From Geosmithia putterillii (Eukaryota; Ascomycota; Sordariomycetes; Hypocreales; Bionectriaceae): a DNA stretch of 64,000 bases. The notes under the pieces are model-generated. The model saw nothing but the letters and a program-made list of their open reading frames with translations, was not told where the DNA came from and did not search any database. The translations under genes were made by a program, and so were the position numbers. Position 1 is the stretch's first letter; each line of letters opens with the position of its first letter. Below, piece after piece: positions 33,927 to 46,207 of this stretch. The stretch covers positions 496,001-560,000 of the forward strand of contig FYEU01000308.1 in NCBI GenBank assembly GCA_900188575.1, written 5' to 3'.

Positions 33927-34477
33927 CTAGCTCTCCACGCTCAGAGCCTTAGCCCCAACAATCCTCTCGTCCTCTGTCCTCGTAACGAGCCAGTACTCGA
34001 CCCTGCTGCGGTCCCTGGTCACGCGGTAGACCCTCACATCGTTTCCCCCGCTGGCCTGACGCACCGCCTCGAAGATCTTTGTGTATTGACCCTTGGAGTC
34101 CCAGTCTAGCGGGTCCAATATGGTGATGTCGGCGCTGTCGGGCGTACCGTGGTTGATGAGCTTGGCAAACTCGACTTGGCAAGTCATTAGCCAAATTGAT
34201 CATGTAAAGAAAAGAAAGTATGTGCATGCCACTCACCTTCATCAGGAAGTCCATCTTGTCCCTTCCATCGTAGCGAGACGCCCTGGAACGGCTCATCCGC
34301 GTCGCTCACGTAGAAGGCATCCTGGCATGCAACCTGGATATCTGTGGGGATCTGGGTGCCCGCATCGACGGCCTTGAACTGCCCCGATTCCGCACTGGAA
34401 GCCGAGGGATTGACGCTGGATTGGATGTCGTTGTTTGCCTTGTCGAGAAAGGCGAGGTAGCTCGAGTCGGACGCCAT
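33927..34477 (-). CDS. Small conserved fungal protein, function unknown
   Basis: Two exons, 34237-34477 and 33927-34174, giving 162 aa. The start at 34477 gives MASDSSYLAFLDKANNDIQ, and splicing joins GLPDE to VEFAKLINH. Conserved-looking parts are DAFYVSDADEPFQGVSLRW, ADITILDPLDWDSKGQY and DVRVYRVTRDRSRVEYWLV, suggesting a small alpha/beta fold. The frame stays open upstream to 34747 and includes an Arg/Ser-rich stretch ending RPLHTSQPVK, which looks like a mitochondrial presequence. A longer, mitochondrially targeted form starting near 34672 is possible. I recall unnamed homologues across Sordariomycetes but no known function. The acceptor is a less common AAG. Confidence 0.75.
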
Positions 34478-35720
34478 CTTTACGGGTTGGGAGGTATGGA
34501 GGGGTCGACAGCTCGGAAGAGGGGGATAGGGGGTCGGGGGAGAAGGAGGGCTGAAAGCCGATGATGGTCGTCTGGTAGACAAAGTTGCAGTCGGTAGTGA
34601 TAAGAGTATTCTGATACTCGCCCTTTGTAGTACCGTGCGCCGTTGTATGTAGAAGAAACAAGCATGCGTCATTGAAGCTGCGACTTGGTAGAGTGTGGGC
34701 ACATGCATGTTTGGGTCCGGTTTCGTTTCTGACCGGTTTGGGGCCAATGAGGGGTGACGTCAAGCCTTTCCTCGGCCTTCTCAGCTAATATTGCGCGATC
34801 ACAAAGGTATAAAGAGTTTGGGTATCTTCGTAATTGCAAGGTTGCAGCAGCGTGAAGAAAAACTTCTACGATCATATAATTTGATCATAAAGTACACTTA
34901 AGAGATATTACTCCGAATAATATATTTCTGTACGACTTCCCGCCATGCAGTATTCAAGTGGTAGCTGATCAAGGACCAGCATTTACTACCCTACATGGCA
35001 TTTCCAGAATCCTTGGCCAATTCTATTAAAACAATAGTGACTTCGTGGTCATCCATATGCTTCTATTGACTGCAGCCGGTATTCCTACTCATGGTCAAAG
35101 TTTGAGGTGCCTTCCATATCTTTCTTGTACTATGTCATTGTTCATTCGGGGTGCGTAGAGCTTTGTAGAACTTTCATGAAGTAACATGGCACCAAGTATC
35201 AGTCGATGATTAACAAGCGTATGTATCACACACGCAACGATTGTCTCTAGACGTCAAAACTAAGTCCAATTCGTAGTCAATTATCCGTGCTAGAAGTGCA
35301 AATGGAGAGCCTTTGGTAATTGGGGCATTTGAATTCATCACATAGGGGAAATCGTCTATTTTACTTCTTTTTTGTTTTGTTTGTTTGTCTTCACCCTCCT
35401 CCCTTGTGTGTTTGCCAGATGCGTCCGTGTCAACTCCAGAGGGTTCTCTCCCCTCGGGCAGCGTGAGAAGATGTCTGTTTGGGGGGAAATTTCGCTTTTT
35501 TGAGATTCATAAAGAGTTCCTAAGCCGGGACCTCCTTCACTTTTGTCTTTTTCTCATCTCGTATATTTTTCGTTCCGGTCATTGGAAAAAAGCCCTTTGT
35601 AACAAATCCCCCTTCCAGCAACCCAAAAGAAGAAAACGATGAAATAGTTTTAAATGACAACCCTCTGGACACCTGATGCAAGGAACACAACAAGAAAGGA
35701 AAGACTGGCTTTTAACCACT
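34478..35720. other. Intergenic region upstream of the small protein, downstream of RPL3
   Basis: 1.24 kb, AT-rich from about 34860 to 35400. Apart from the possible presequence extension (up to 34747), no gene, tRNA or repeat was recognised. Confidence 0.5.
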
Positions 35721-37179
35721 TTACGCGGTGGCCAGGTCCTTCTTGAGAGTGCCCTGGAACTGCTTCTTCTCGGCAGGGGTCTGGAAGGCACCGTGACCGA
35801 ACTCGGACGAGGTGTCGATCCACTTGAGGTTGATCTTCTCGAGAGCACGGCGCGAGGTGTGGGTGAACATGGACTTGCGGAGAGTCAAGACGCGCTTCTT
35901 GACACCAGGGACAGAGCCCTTGAGCATGATGAAGTCGTTGTTGATCTCACCGTAGCGGACAAAGCCACCGAGACTGTGGGTTAAATGTTAGCGTTCACTT
36001 TTCCCGTCACAAGTTTCAACCGGAGGGGATAACATACGGAGTGATGGTCTTCTTGGTGATATCAACCTCGGTCGACGCGTTGTCGTCAGCGTCGCCCTTG
36101 CCAACCCTGTAGATCTTGTGGTTGACCGAGGTACGGTGGTGGTAGCCCATCTGACCGGCGCGGGCGACGGTCCACTGGACGTGGGACGGGTGCCAGGCAC
36201 CGATACAGGCAACCTTACGGAGACCCTTGTGGGTCTTGCGAGGCAGCTTGGTGGTACCCCAACGGGCGGTGACACCGTTGAAACCGTGACCCTTGGTGAC
36301 GGCAATGGCGTCAATCATCTCGTCCTGCTCGAAGATGGAGTCGATGGTGACGGGCTTCTCGAAGAGCTCACGGCCGAAGTTGACCTTGTCGGCAACGGAG
36401 CCGCCGTTGACCTGGATCTCCATGAGGTGGGCCTTCTTCTGCTTGAGGGGAGTCTTGCGGATCTGGGTGTGGGCGAGGACGCGGACGACGGTGCAGTACT
36501 TCTGGATACGCTCGAGCTCGCGGGTGATGGAGGCACCGCTGCTCTCCGAGTGCTTCTTGGCGTACTTGGTGAAGGCCTTCTTCTTGGACTTGTACCAGTT
36601 CTTGTAGAAGCGGCGCTTGACCTCGTCGCTCAGGTGCTCAGCCCAGACAGTGCTGAGCGAGCGGAGACCGCGGGGGGTCTCGATGTAGCCCACAAGACCA
36701 ACAACGATCATCTATAAGATGTTAGCCATAGGCACATAATAGCCAAGCGGGCTGCATTGTTCGTACAGGGGGGGTGTCGACGATGGTCACAGCCTCGACG
36801 ACCTCCTTCTTGTTCGCCTTCGCACCGGGGCGGTCCATGTCGCGGACAATCGTGGTCATGCCGGCCTTGTAGCCCATGGCGGCCGTCAGGTGGACGGGCT
36901 TCTTGGGGTCATCCTTGGGGAAGCTGGAGAAACAGGAGTTAGCCAACTGGCCCTTCTCAAACGAACAAGTGAACAGAATATTGGAAAAATCTTCTCGAGT
37001 GAAACGTACGACTTGACCTTTCCGCGGTGGCGGGCGGCACGCTTGCGCGGCAGGTAAGCCAGCGAACCGTGGCGGGGAGCCTCGAACTTGCGGTGCTGTT
37101 ATCAATTGTCCATTAGCAATTGCCAAAGAGAGTCGAATAGACGTGAGGCCGTCATCGATCTTCAAAAACTTACACTCAT
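35721..37179 (-). CDS. RPL3: Large-subunit ribosomal protein uL3 (L3)
   Basis: Core 60S protein that reaches the peptidyl-transferase centre. Five exons: 37174-37179 (ATG AGT only), 37010-37095, 36767-36923, 36038-36711 and 35721-35973, giving 391 aa. The assembled start MSHRKFEAPRHGSLAYLPRK and the blocks KSFPKDDPKKPVHLTAAMGY, PPMIVVGLVGYIETPRGLR, VTKGHGFNGVTARWGTTKL, CIGAWHPSHVQWTVARAGQM, GYHHRTSVNHKIYR and ITPLGGFVRYGEINNDFIML are nearly invariant in eukaryotes. The two-codon first exon and four introns near the 5' half follow the usual fungal ribosomal-gene layout. Strong C/G-ending codon bias indicates high expression. Confidence 0.97.
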
Positions 37180-38471
37180 CTTGGGCGGCCTGGTTGGGTG
37201 ATGAGGGTTAGTATGGAGTGAGGTTTGACAAGAGGCTGCACTGCGTGGGAAGAAAAAAGGCAGAGAGAGGGACGAGGGCTCGGTTTTTTTTGTGGGCGAA
37301 TATTTCCAGGGCCACTACCGAAAATTTCCTGATTGGTTCGTGTCACTTGTGGCCAGTCCACCAACTTGGTCTTTTTAGGCTGCGGGTCCAGGGCTTCACA
37401 AGCACGTGATGTCCTCCGCGAGTCGAGCTTGGCAAACGATGAGTAAGGATACAGCGCTTTGCACCCACGGTGGACTATTGTTCCTCCATTTAAATCGGCC
37501 TTATGATTTTATGTTTTATTTATATTTGGCTGTGATGCCTCTTTAGTCTCGTCGCCTGAGTATGTTGTATAGTTCAGTGCGCGAAGTGTGCTCAATTCCA
37601 GACATCTGAGATTCCGTGCCGCTGGAAACGATGATGGGGCCGCAGAAGCTTCAACGTTGCCCCAGACGTGGCCATGTGTCTACTCAGTAGTACTCTTGAT
37701 CGCCCCGAAGAAAAGGTCGTCTCAAGAGACAGATATGTCAAAGTTCAATTCTCGTGTGATAAAGTACTGATAATGGTGGAGGTTCATCAGAGTACACGTC
37801 GTATCGGAGATTTCCTCCTTTGCACTTGCCTTACCAAACTCTGGGGAAAGTGTTAATAAGGGTCTCTACTGGTACGGAGTGCAGGTACCTCTAATAATAC
37901 CATTTGAGGGAGGCGCGGCTGCCTCCCCAGTTGCCCGTATCCATTTACGCTCTCTCACTCTTTGTCATCGTGGATCGTCCCTGCCACTTCCTATTTATAC
38001 CGACGCAAGACCAACTGAAATCAATCGTATCCTCGACGTGCTGCATGCCGCCGTTGATGTCAACTGCCGAAGACTTACTACGCTACGTCTGATAAATCTT
38101 TTGGACAATGAGAGAGACTATTTGAAGCGCCAAAGGGAAGCAGAGACACAGACGACAGATGAACCAATGATAGCTGAGAGCTGCAATCATCATTCAGATG
38201 ACGAATAATGGTAAGCCCGTAACATGATATCAGTCGGACTAAGCGGACAGAATGCGGGGGGAATGATTAGAAGTGCGTGCAACGACTCCATAGTTTGACA
38301 ACGTGCAGTCAACCGAAACGGCCACTTGTTCACCATAGCCCTTATCCAGTCCGCCCGCGACTTTGATCCAACAGGCTCAGTCGTCGCACAACATCACCAG
38401 GGTGTCGTGTTGAACATTGAAAGGGAGACGAGTCAGGGGGAGATAAAAGCCCAAGGATTAAGAACTCTGAA
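37180..38471. other. Divergent intergenic region, RPL3 / F-box gene
   Basis: 1.29 kb with both promoters. A 109-codon open frame (37879-38208) ends in a helical-looking stretch (LDVLHAAVDVNCRRL) but has no recognised domain, and I do not call it a gene. A near-match to the TACGGAGTA motif occurs at 37874. Confidence 0.45.
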
Positions 38472-39545
38472 ATGGAAGAAAATCCAACGTGCGACCAGTT
38501 GAGCCTGATATCCTACAGGGATCAGCCGTACACTGACAACACTTTGGATGATGCGCAGCTGGAGACACGCTGCCCCCTTGACAATGGTCGACACACATTC
38601 GGCGCTGCTACGCCCCGCCACCCTGTCGGCCAGCTTGACGATCTGCCTGACGAGCTCCTCGTCGATATCCTGAGTTACCTGGACGTGCCATCGCTGACCC
38701 AGCTACGGGGCGTGAACCGCCGGGCGATGGATCTGGTCGACTCGGTGCCCGAGTACGCCGCCTTGGTGCGCTACTGCCCGGATGTGGTGCGGGCAGCTGT
38801 GAGCATCGAGGCCCATGGCTACTCTTGTTCGGCCCTGTACACAACACTCTGCACGAGCCGGTGCTCGACGTGCTCGGTGTCCCGATTTGGTCCATACATA
38901 TACCTCGTCGACTGTCGGCGCGCATGCTACTTTTGTTTCACGCAACGTTTAGAGTTCAAACCTCTTACCGCCCGGCAGGCGGCGAGCTGCTTTGCCCCCA
39001 CGAACCCTGATGGCTGGGACCTGCCGGGAAGAGGCCAGTGTCACGATTTAGAGGATGGAACCATGGCCGGCCGCCTCCAAAGCCTACGTAACACCAAGAC
39101 CGCCAGCGTACTGAGCCTGCCGGGCTGGTATTGTGCTGCCTGGGCTGGCCAGGGTGGGAATGCCCATGTATCCCCCCACCGGCTTGAGCTGTTTAGTCGG
39201 CAGGCTGTGACGACTCTTGGGGACTACCCGGACCCGAAGCACGAGAGCTTCGATCGGCATGTGATGGAGCCGGTACGGTTCATGGCGATTATTACGGCGC
39301 CGTATCTTGTTCGTCGCCCTGCTGCTTCTGCAAGTCATGGTGACAATGGCGAGGGCCTCGGTGTTAGGCATGACGTCGACTGGGGATACTTTTGCCGTGG
39401 CTGCCAGAAAGAGTTCGACGGGGCCTCCAAGCACTTCCGGCATAAGTACACCAGGGATGGGCTATTAGAGCATTTGGAAAAGTACGGGCCGGTCGAGCCG
39501 CTGCCCAATAGGCCCGGAACGTTTGTGCACTGGCCCCGAGATTGA
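38472..39545 (+). CDS. F-box protein
   Basis: Probable substrate receptor of an SCF ubiquitin ligase. Single exon, 357 aa. The F-box lies at about residues 54-97 (LDDLPDELLVDILSYLDVPS, then LTQLRGVNRRAMDLVD). Downstream the protein has paired cysteines resembling zinc ligands (CSTC; CRRACYFC) and near the C-terminus CRGCQKEF...HFRHKYTRDGLLEHLEKYG, a layout common in expanded fungal F-box families. The substrate cannot be inferred. The first in-frame ATG was used; upstream sequence offers no better start. Confidence 0.85.
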   Translation: MEENPTCDQLSLISYRDQPYTDNTLDDAQLETRCPLDNGRHTFGAATPRHPVGQLDDLPDELLVDILSYLDVPSLTQLRGVNRRAMDLVDSVPEYAALVRYCPDVVRAAVSIEAHGYSCSALYTTLCTSRCSTCSVSRFGPYIYLVDCRRACYFCFTQRLEFKPLTARQAASCFAPTNPDGWDLPGRGQCHDLEDGTMAGRLQSLRNTKTASVLSLPGWYCAAWAGQGGNAHVSPHRLELFSRQAVTTLGDYPDPKHESFDRHVMEPVRFMAIITAPYLVRRPAASASHGDNGEGLGVRHDVDWGYFCRGCQKEFDGASKHFRHKYTRDGLLEHLEKYGPVEPLPNRPGTFVHWPRD

Positions 39546-41466
39546 GAGAACACTCGGCTTCTTGGATTCCGCATGTCGAAATTTCCCATGGGCCCTCCCC
39601 CGATGTGTCGATGCATTCATACCAACTAGTATGCTCAATGGCATAGGGCCAGGGCTGCAAACATCTTCGCCCGATGCCATGGGCTGGCATGTTATCGTTG
39701 TCGTCGTTGTCGTCGTCGTCATTGCCGCCCTCCGGAAAGGCGAGGAACGGAACGGCGGCACCGGAAATAGACATCATATTGAGAAGAGTCCACTGCAGTT
39801 GAAAAATGTTCGATTCTGGCACGGGGATGTCATATGGCATTGTTTACCCCGGGAAATACAACTTACTCGAAAGTTATGAGTTGGCCGTCGCGGATTCCAC
39901 GACGGCTCTGCAAGTCGATCACGCTAGCCATAATTGTGTCATCTGCAGGACAAACTAGATCAGACAAGGCGCATCAGGATCCTTTGGAGAGTTGGACGTG
40001 GGCCGCAGCATGGACCGAAGCGCGATGGCTGGCGTCTTGCCATCTGGCGATAGTCGAATTCGTTATAAGCCAGTGATTGACATAGACCAAAGTCTACGGA
40101 TATATCCGCTTATGGAAACCATATTCTCGATCTTGTCGGTGTCCCTGGTGGTCAATGCATAATGTAATTGGTGACGTAGGCGTGGTCAAAGGACAACGTA
40201 AGGACTCGATGTTACCAGAAAGCGCATCGCGTTTACTATTTGCAGTGGGGGAACACATGGTACATTTCAGGGAACGGTGTGTGCCAGTCACCACTCACTG
40301 ATACCCGTCGCGACAGAGACAATACAAGAGAGCCAATCACAGCCAAGGGTGTATCGAGCCTATACCACCTTGACCACGTTCACGCTTCGGCGAGAGCTAG
40401 CGGGGCTCGCTCGTGGCGTGCTTGAGGTGGTCGTGTCGGTTCCCGGCGGCATAAATGATGCCGAATGTCCAGCCGTTAAATTGTCGTAGTGGTTAGCAAG
40501 ATGCACCATCTTAGGAGACGGGAAGAGAATAGGCAGGCTATCGCGGAAGAAAAAATGGCGCCACAAGCATTTCGTACTTGGGAATATTTCCCAACGTCGA
40601 CGCGGGACGTGCAAACGCATGAATCAACCCCGCCGAAGTGACTCGAGAAGCTTCATCCACGGAATTCTTTGACTCGCTCAGGGGTAGTGTCATAACGCAT
40701 AACCGGCCAACGAAAAAGTAAAAGTAAAGGCGTAAGATAGATCAGCGGGAGATTCCTAGGGCGATGAACAGTGCGTAAATCTCATCATTATAGATACTAC
40801 ATTCTTTCTTTCTGCCACTTCAAGCCATCACGGTGGGTGACGATATTAATGTGTGAAGTTAACGTTAGGTGCATAACGACGTGCACGTGGTGCTGGTCCG
40901 CGAAAACATTCGTATATTACGTGATAATGGAATTCTGCTAGCTAATGGTACAACGACACCTGCGTAGTACAACTTCAAATAATCGTAAGGTACCTAGACT
41001 CACACATAAAGTAAACTATAAATAATGTATCTTTCAAATTGGGCTAGTAGTTTAAGAGTCCAACAAAGGAAATTCACCGAATAATATGACTCTACTTTTT
41101 CCCACCCTTTGGCCAATAAATACCGCCGAATAGACCTACCCCACCATCGCTCCCCCTCCAACCAACCCTCCAAAATCATTCTTCTGCACCTCTTCACCTC
41201 TCTTTTTCTCCTTCTTCTCTTCCATCCCTTTCCCTCCCCATACTCCTCAACCTCAAGGTATGTCGTCCCACGCCCTCACCTGTCTGCTATTTCATTCCGC
41301 TGGACCTCGTACCCCCCCTCCTCTCTTCTTCCAATCCATTGCTTTCCAAACGCATTGTCCATCTGTTGTATACTAATTGGCTGTTGTCCCCTCTCCAGCA
41401 ATCCCCTCCTCCCCACTTCAACAAGACCCTCTCCCACCCGGGTGCTTATAAACACCTCACATCAAA
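39546..41466. other. Intergenic region upstream of SAM synthetase
   Basis: This 1.9 kb has no recognised gene. The last 350 bp are strongly pyrimidine-rich (about 41130-41440) and include a CCAAT at 41112, typical of the promoter/leader of a highly expressed fungal gene. Confidence 0.5.
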
Positions 41467-42826
41467 ATGTCTGACACGTTCCTCTTCACTGTGAGTACTA
41501 CCTTATCCTGCCTGCACTTCCGAAGACGTACAACGGGCTGGGCATGTGCCCCTCATTGGAATGGTCCCGTCACCAAACGTCTTTCTATCTCCCCTCTGTT
41601 CCTCCAGCTGACCCCCCGTGGTTAGTCCGAGTCTGTCGGTGAGGGTCACCCCGACAAGATTGCCGACCAGGTCTCGGATGCCATCCTCGATGCCTGCCTC
41701 GCTGAGGACCCCCTCTCCAAGGTTGCCTGCGAGACGGCCACCAAGACTGGTATGATCATGGTCTTCGGCGAGATCACCACCAACGCCAAGCTCGACTACC
41801 AGAAGGTTGTCCGCAACTGCATCAAGGACATTGGCTACGACGACTCGGAGAAGGGCTTCGACTACAAGACCTGCAACCTGCTCGTCGCCATCGAGCAGCA
41901 GTCGCCCGACATTGCCCAGGGTCTGCACTACGAGGAGGCTCTCGAGAAGCTCGGTGCTGGTGACCAGGGTATCATGTTCGGCTACGCCACCGACGAGACC
42001 CCTGAGCTCTTCCCCCTCACCCTCATGCTCTCCCACAAGCTCAACGCTGCCATGTCCAAGGCCCGTCGCGACGGCTCCCTGCCCTGGCTCCGCCCCGACA
42101 CCAAGACCCAGGTCACTGTCGAGTACAAGAAGGAGGGCGGTGCCGTCGTTCCCCAGCGCGTCGACACCGTTGTTGTCTCGGCCCAGCACGCCGCCGACAT
42201 CTCCACCGAGGACCTTCGCAAGGAGATCCTCGAGAAGATCATCAAGACCACCATCCCCGCCAAGTACCTTGACGACAAGACCATCTACCACGTAAGCACC
42301 ATTGTTGTTATTTTTCTCCGCACAGGTACGGCGCAGTATACTGACAGCCGCTCTCTCCCTACAGATCCAGCCCTCTGGCCAGTTCATCATCGGTGGTCCC
42401 CAGGGTGACGCCGGTCTGACCGGCCGCAAGATCATTGTTGACACCTACGGTGGCTGGGGTGCCCACGGTGGCGGTGCCTTCTCCGGCAAGGACTTCTCCA
42501 AGGTTGATCGCTCGGCCGCCTACCTGGCCCGCTGGGTCGCCAAGTCGCTCGTCAACGCCGGCCTGGCCCGCCGTGCCCTCGTCCAGTTCTCGTACGCCAT
42601 TGGTGTCGCCGAGCCCCTGTCCATCTACGTCGACAGCTACGGCACCTCGGACAAGACGTCGGAGGAGCTTGTCAAGATCATCCGCGACAACTTTGACCTC
42701 CGCCCTGGTGTCATTGTGCGCGCCCTGAACCTGGACCGCCCCATCTACCTCCAGACGGCCAAGAACGGCCACTTCGGTACCAACCAGGACTTCTCCTGGG
42801 AGAAGCCCAAGACGCTCAAGTTCTAA
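41467..42826 (+). CDS. SAM2: S-adenosylmethionine synthetase
   Basis: Makes S-adenosylmethionine from methionine and ATP in the cytosol; eth-1 is the Neurospora equivalent. Three exons: 41467-41490 (MSDTFLFT), 41626-42291 and 42365-42826, giving 383 aa, the usual eukaryotic length. Signatures are SESVGEGHPDKIADQVSDAI (methionine/ATP site), VFGEITTNAKLDYQK, the hallmark hexapeptide region GAGDQGIMFGYATDET, and after the second splice IQPSGQFIIGGPQGDAGLTG, DTYGGWGAHGGGAFSGKD and KVDRSAAYLARWVAKSLV. Codons end almost entirely in C or G, a sign of high expression. All active-site blocks are present. Confidence 0.97.
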
Positions 42827-44299
42827 GTGAACCCCTGGCGTGAGGGCGGGGAGATATTCAACAACTCTCCGCCATTGGCATTGTAACGCAGAAATGATGT
42901 TTACGACTCCATATCAACTGTTTTTTTCCTGGCACAAGTCGGTCGGGCCCTTTGAGACTACAAGTCAAAACTGGGGGTCAGACGACAAGCAGCCTGCGTT
43001 CGGTTCTCAACGAAACCTCCTTTTTTTTGTGTACAAGCCCACTGTGGGATGGTGGGCGCGCCGGCGGTTTACGCCTTTTTTTCACTCTGTTCTTTGTCTG
43101 GCTTCCTCTCCAACAAAGATGGGCAGATATTCAGGACAGGACGATAGTGAAACGGCGAAACGAAGCGATTTGGCGTCTTTCAACAAAGACTAGGTGATAT
43201 TTCTGGGATTGAGAAGACCGAAAAAAAGAAGATGCAGCCGGGGCCTCGGTCCGTCCGTTTTCCTGTCTAATGTGGGATCCCCATGTTGGGAACATCTCCT
43301 TGAGAAAGGAAAACGGTAGGAAAGGGAAAAGGAGCAAGACGGGAAAGTCAGGGACTTGAGTTTTCCTTTCGTCTTCCTGTTCCTTTGGGCACACTGCAAT
43401 TTTACTTAGCAAAGATACCCCCCCGCGTCTATTGTGTGTTTCTTCTTTGATACAAAAAAAAGAGTATGATGGGTTTTTATCTGGAGCGAGCATTGTGGAT
43501 GGGGGTCTTGTTTGCATTTGATCGGACTTATTGTGATGGTCATTGTATTGCATTCTACGAGGGGAGGAAACGGAAAAAGAAGAGGTTCAACATCTTTTTT
43601 CCCTTCTCCTGCTGGATCCATGCCTGCGAGCTTGGTTCTCTGTCTTGCGGATCCCTGGTCATTAGTACTGAGGATGTACGACAGCAGGCCATGCCGCGTG
43701 GGATGCGATGAGCGGGATTGGGAAAGCATTAGGAGCGAGGATTTAGTTGCCCGCAATTATAATAGAGGAAGAAATAATCTAAGATGTTTAGATGTACGTT
43801 TTTCTTCTAGTAAATTCATGTGATCCCCACGAAAATGACTCGTTACCATGTTGTGTGGCACATCATGTACCGCACGTCGACGAACTTGCACTGCATATAC
43901 CACTACCAGTGTCTACTGCTGCTAGGGTCCATCGTCAGCCTATACTGTTATATAATACGACCGAGTGTATTCAAACGCTTGTGTCATAGCATATAACCAG
44001 TCCATCATCAACTCACTATCATCTACAACCTGTACCATGTCCCAATACCAACTCGTATCGTCATCTATAACCAGCCCATCATCAAGGACCATGTACAGTA
44101 AATCATCAGGGCAAGAAAAAGTTCAAAAAAAAAAATAGATGTCTTGCCATAGTTACGAATAGTTGTCGCTATGTCCCGTATTTGTAATGCGGTAAGGTTG
44201 GCGTCATTCTCTATTGACTATACATTTACAATGCTGGAGGTAAATGGTGGCGATATGGGAGGTGACACTGTTGTACGTTTTTTATTGTATGTTTGAAGA

Positions 44300-44407
44300 C
44301 TTGGGGGATTCGAACCCCCAGCCTTGGCGAACCCCATGGTGAGGGACGGTTCGGATTGAGGTTGTCGTCGATGTTTGTCGTCGCGGGCTCGGCTGACCAT
44401 TCGGCTA
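44300..44407 (-). other. tRNA-like sequence, possibly a tRNA pseudogene or SINE head
   Basis: On the minus strand there is a perfect A box (TAGCCGAATGG at 44407-44397) and, about 80 bases on, a perfect B box inside a GGGGG-TTCGAAT-CCCCC T arm (about 44318-44302). The acceptor strands do not pair (AGCGACA against AAGTCTT), the D stem is poor, and there is no T-run after the 3' end. This could be a decayed type II tRNA (Leu/Ser) with an intron, or the tRNA-derived head of a SINE. Confidence 0.4.
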
Positions 44408-44614
44408 TGTCGCTTGGCTTGACCGTTGCTCGAAGGCTGTTGAAGGGTGGTGTATTATACGGGCTTATAAGGCTACGTTTGCCGTCTTACTGGAGATCGT
44501 CACGTGTGGTCTCAGGGGTGGCGTGGCGTTGGGGGGGGACAAGGACGGAAAGAAGGGTGAATTTGGGACGGGATGTGGTCAGACATGATGATGGCCTCAC
44601 TTTCACTTCAGTTC

Positions 44615-44656
44615 GACGTTGGTGAATGTGGGGCTGGTCCCACATCCACCAACGTC
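44615..44656. repeat. Hairpin with 18-bp arms
   Basis: The arms GACGTTGGTGAATGTGGG and CCCACATCCACCAACGTC flank a 6-nt loop (GCTGGT), with only one non-Watson-Crick (G-T type) position. The element stands alone in the intergenic region. It could be a terminator-like or small-RNA hairpin, or the ends of a collapsed inverted-repeat element. Confidence 0.85.
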
Positions 44657-45264
44657 AACCGCCCCACAAGCGAGCGAAGTGAGGACAGCCTCCGGCAGGG
44701 CTACCGATGAAAAATGCTAAGAGTAGAAGCATTGAAAAAAGAAGGAGAACAATAATTTACAATACTAGTACTAGAAAGTGCAAATTATATGTGCGGGATA
44801 GAAGCTTAACAATAATGCAAGGCTACCCGTGAGATGATTCTGCAATCTTCCCACGGTATGGGGTCAATGGGTACGGGGGACTATGAGTGGGAGCAAACCA
44901 ATCGACCTACTCCCACAAAACACCTTCAATCACATCTCAGACCTCCTTGGTCGTCCGAGACCTATGTTGCTATCACAATCTGTTCTTGAAACGGAATCAC
45001 GAAGACATAATCCGGGTCAAGTTCCAAACTCTATTGCGAGTAGACTAAACCAGCCCCTCTCCCATGCCTATAGCCGAGTATGTCTACAAGAGGTCGCATT
45101 TCCACAGACTCAAGATCATTAGGCTCTTTACACATAGAAAATGTACTCCATGTCTTTCAGCACAAAGCTCACTTCTGTAGCTCTTTAATTGGGACTTTAG
45201 TAGACCGGCAATAATTTCGTGGGGAACATAGTTTTTCTCTTCTTCCCGTATTGCCGCTGTGGCT

Positions 45265-45292
45265 TTGTTGCTGTTGTTGCTGTTGTTGTGGT
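45265..45292. repeat. TTG/CTG triplet microsatellite
   Basis: A run of TTGCTGTTG-type triplets in non-coding DNA. In one minus-strand frame it would encode a poly-Gln run in a 71-codon ORF that I do not consider real. Confidence 0.7.
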
Positions 45293-46207
45293 GGCGGCGG
45301 TATTTGGTAGGCGGTGCTGTAGCAGGTTACATTATTCCTAGCGTGCTCCCATCCCAAACTCAGTACTCCGTACCTGCATATCATAACGGTTAAAATGGTT
45401 GGGAATAAGTAGGGAGCTTCGGTAATAGACGGCGGTAGTGGGCCCGTGTTAGATGTGTGCCTTCTTCTGCGATTCCAGTTTGGCTTGTATTCTGTATCTT
45501 GTATGTATCAGTTGACAAGTGCTCCATAAGCTGATTATGATGTGACCTATGCCTAGGGGCCCAGTATGAGGGCTTAGATAATGGGGTTGGGTTAAGTGAT
45601 ATTGCACTCGTAATACTTGCTTGGCGTCTTACCGCCTGTGTACGTGTACGCAACACAAATGCCGCGCCTGGAGACCAAGTGTCTTTTACATGCCAAACCT
45701 GTCAACCTGTCCAGCTTGCAGCCTACGGTACCAGTAATACATTAATACTACATGTGCAGAATAAGGTCTATAGTTAAAGTATAGGTAGAAAAAAAAGGTG
45801 CCAACGTGAATCCGCTCGAAGAATTCCTCTTCCTCATTCTTCCATGGTACCAGAAAATGGAAAACAAAACCAGTGGTCTCCATTCCACCCCACTGCCCCC
45901 ACCGCTAGTCACGTATTCGCGTATGAAGAGATTGATAAGCGAAGATCAGATAACGGGGCAGCAACAGTGGTTGAGTGGTTATACCAACCCGCAAGGTTCC
46001 TAAATTTCCGCCTGAGCCCTAAGCTGGACCCCTGCCAGTTCCCACTATCTGCTCAGCATCTCAAGGCAGCAACCGTCTGATGACGATGGATCATGCATGA
46101 CTTTGAGCCTGAGCAAGGGGATCTACCAAGGTTGTCCCGGCTCTTCGATCACATAGTATAACGCACCACGTCACTGGCGCAGCCCTGGGCTGTTCACGGC
46201 AGACAAG

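Larger units (their letters stand above)
42827..46207. other. 3.4-kb gene-free region
   Basis: No convincing protein gene. Contents are a tRNA-like sequence (44300-44407), an 18-bp-arm hairpin (44615-44656), a TTG/CTG triplet run (45265-45292) and one TACGGAGTA (complement at 45364). The 3' end holds the ferric-reductase promoter. Confidence 0.55.

Noticed and set aside
37879..38208. 109-codon plus-strand ORF in the RPL3/F-box spacer
   Set aside because: Only a short helical stretch is plausible; there is no recognised family, no good leader and no splice context.
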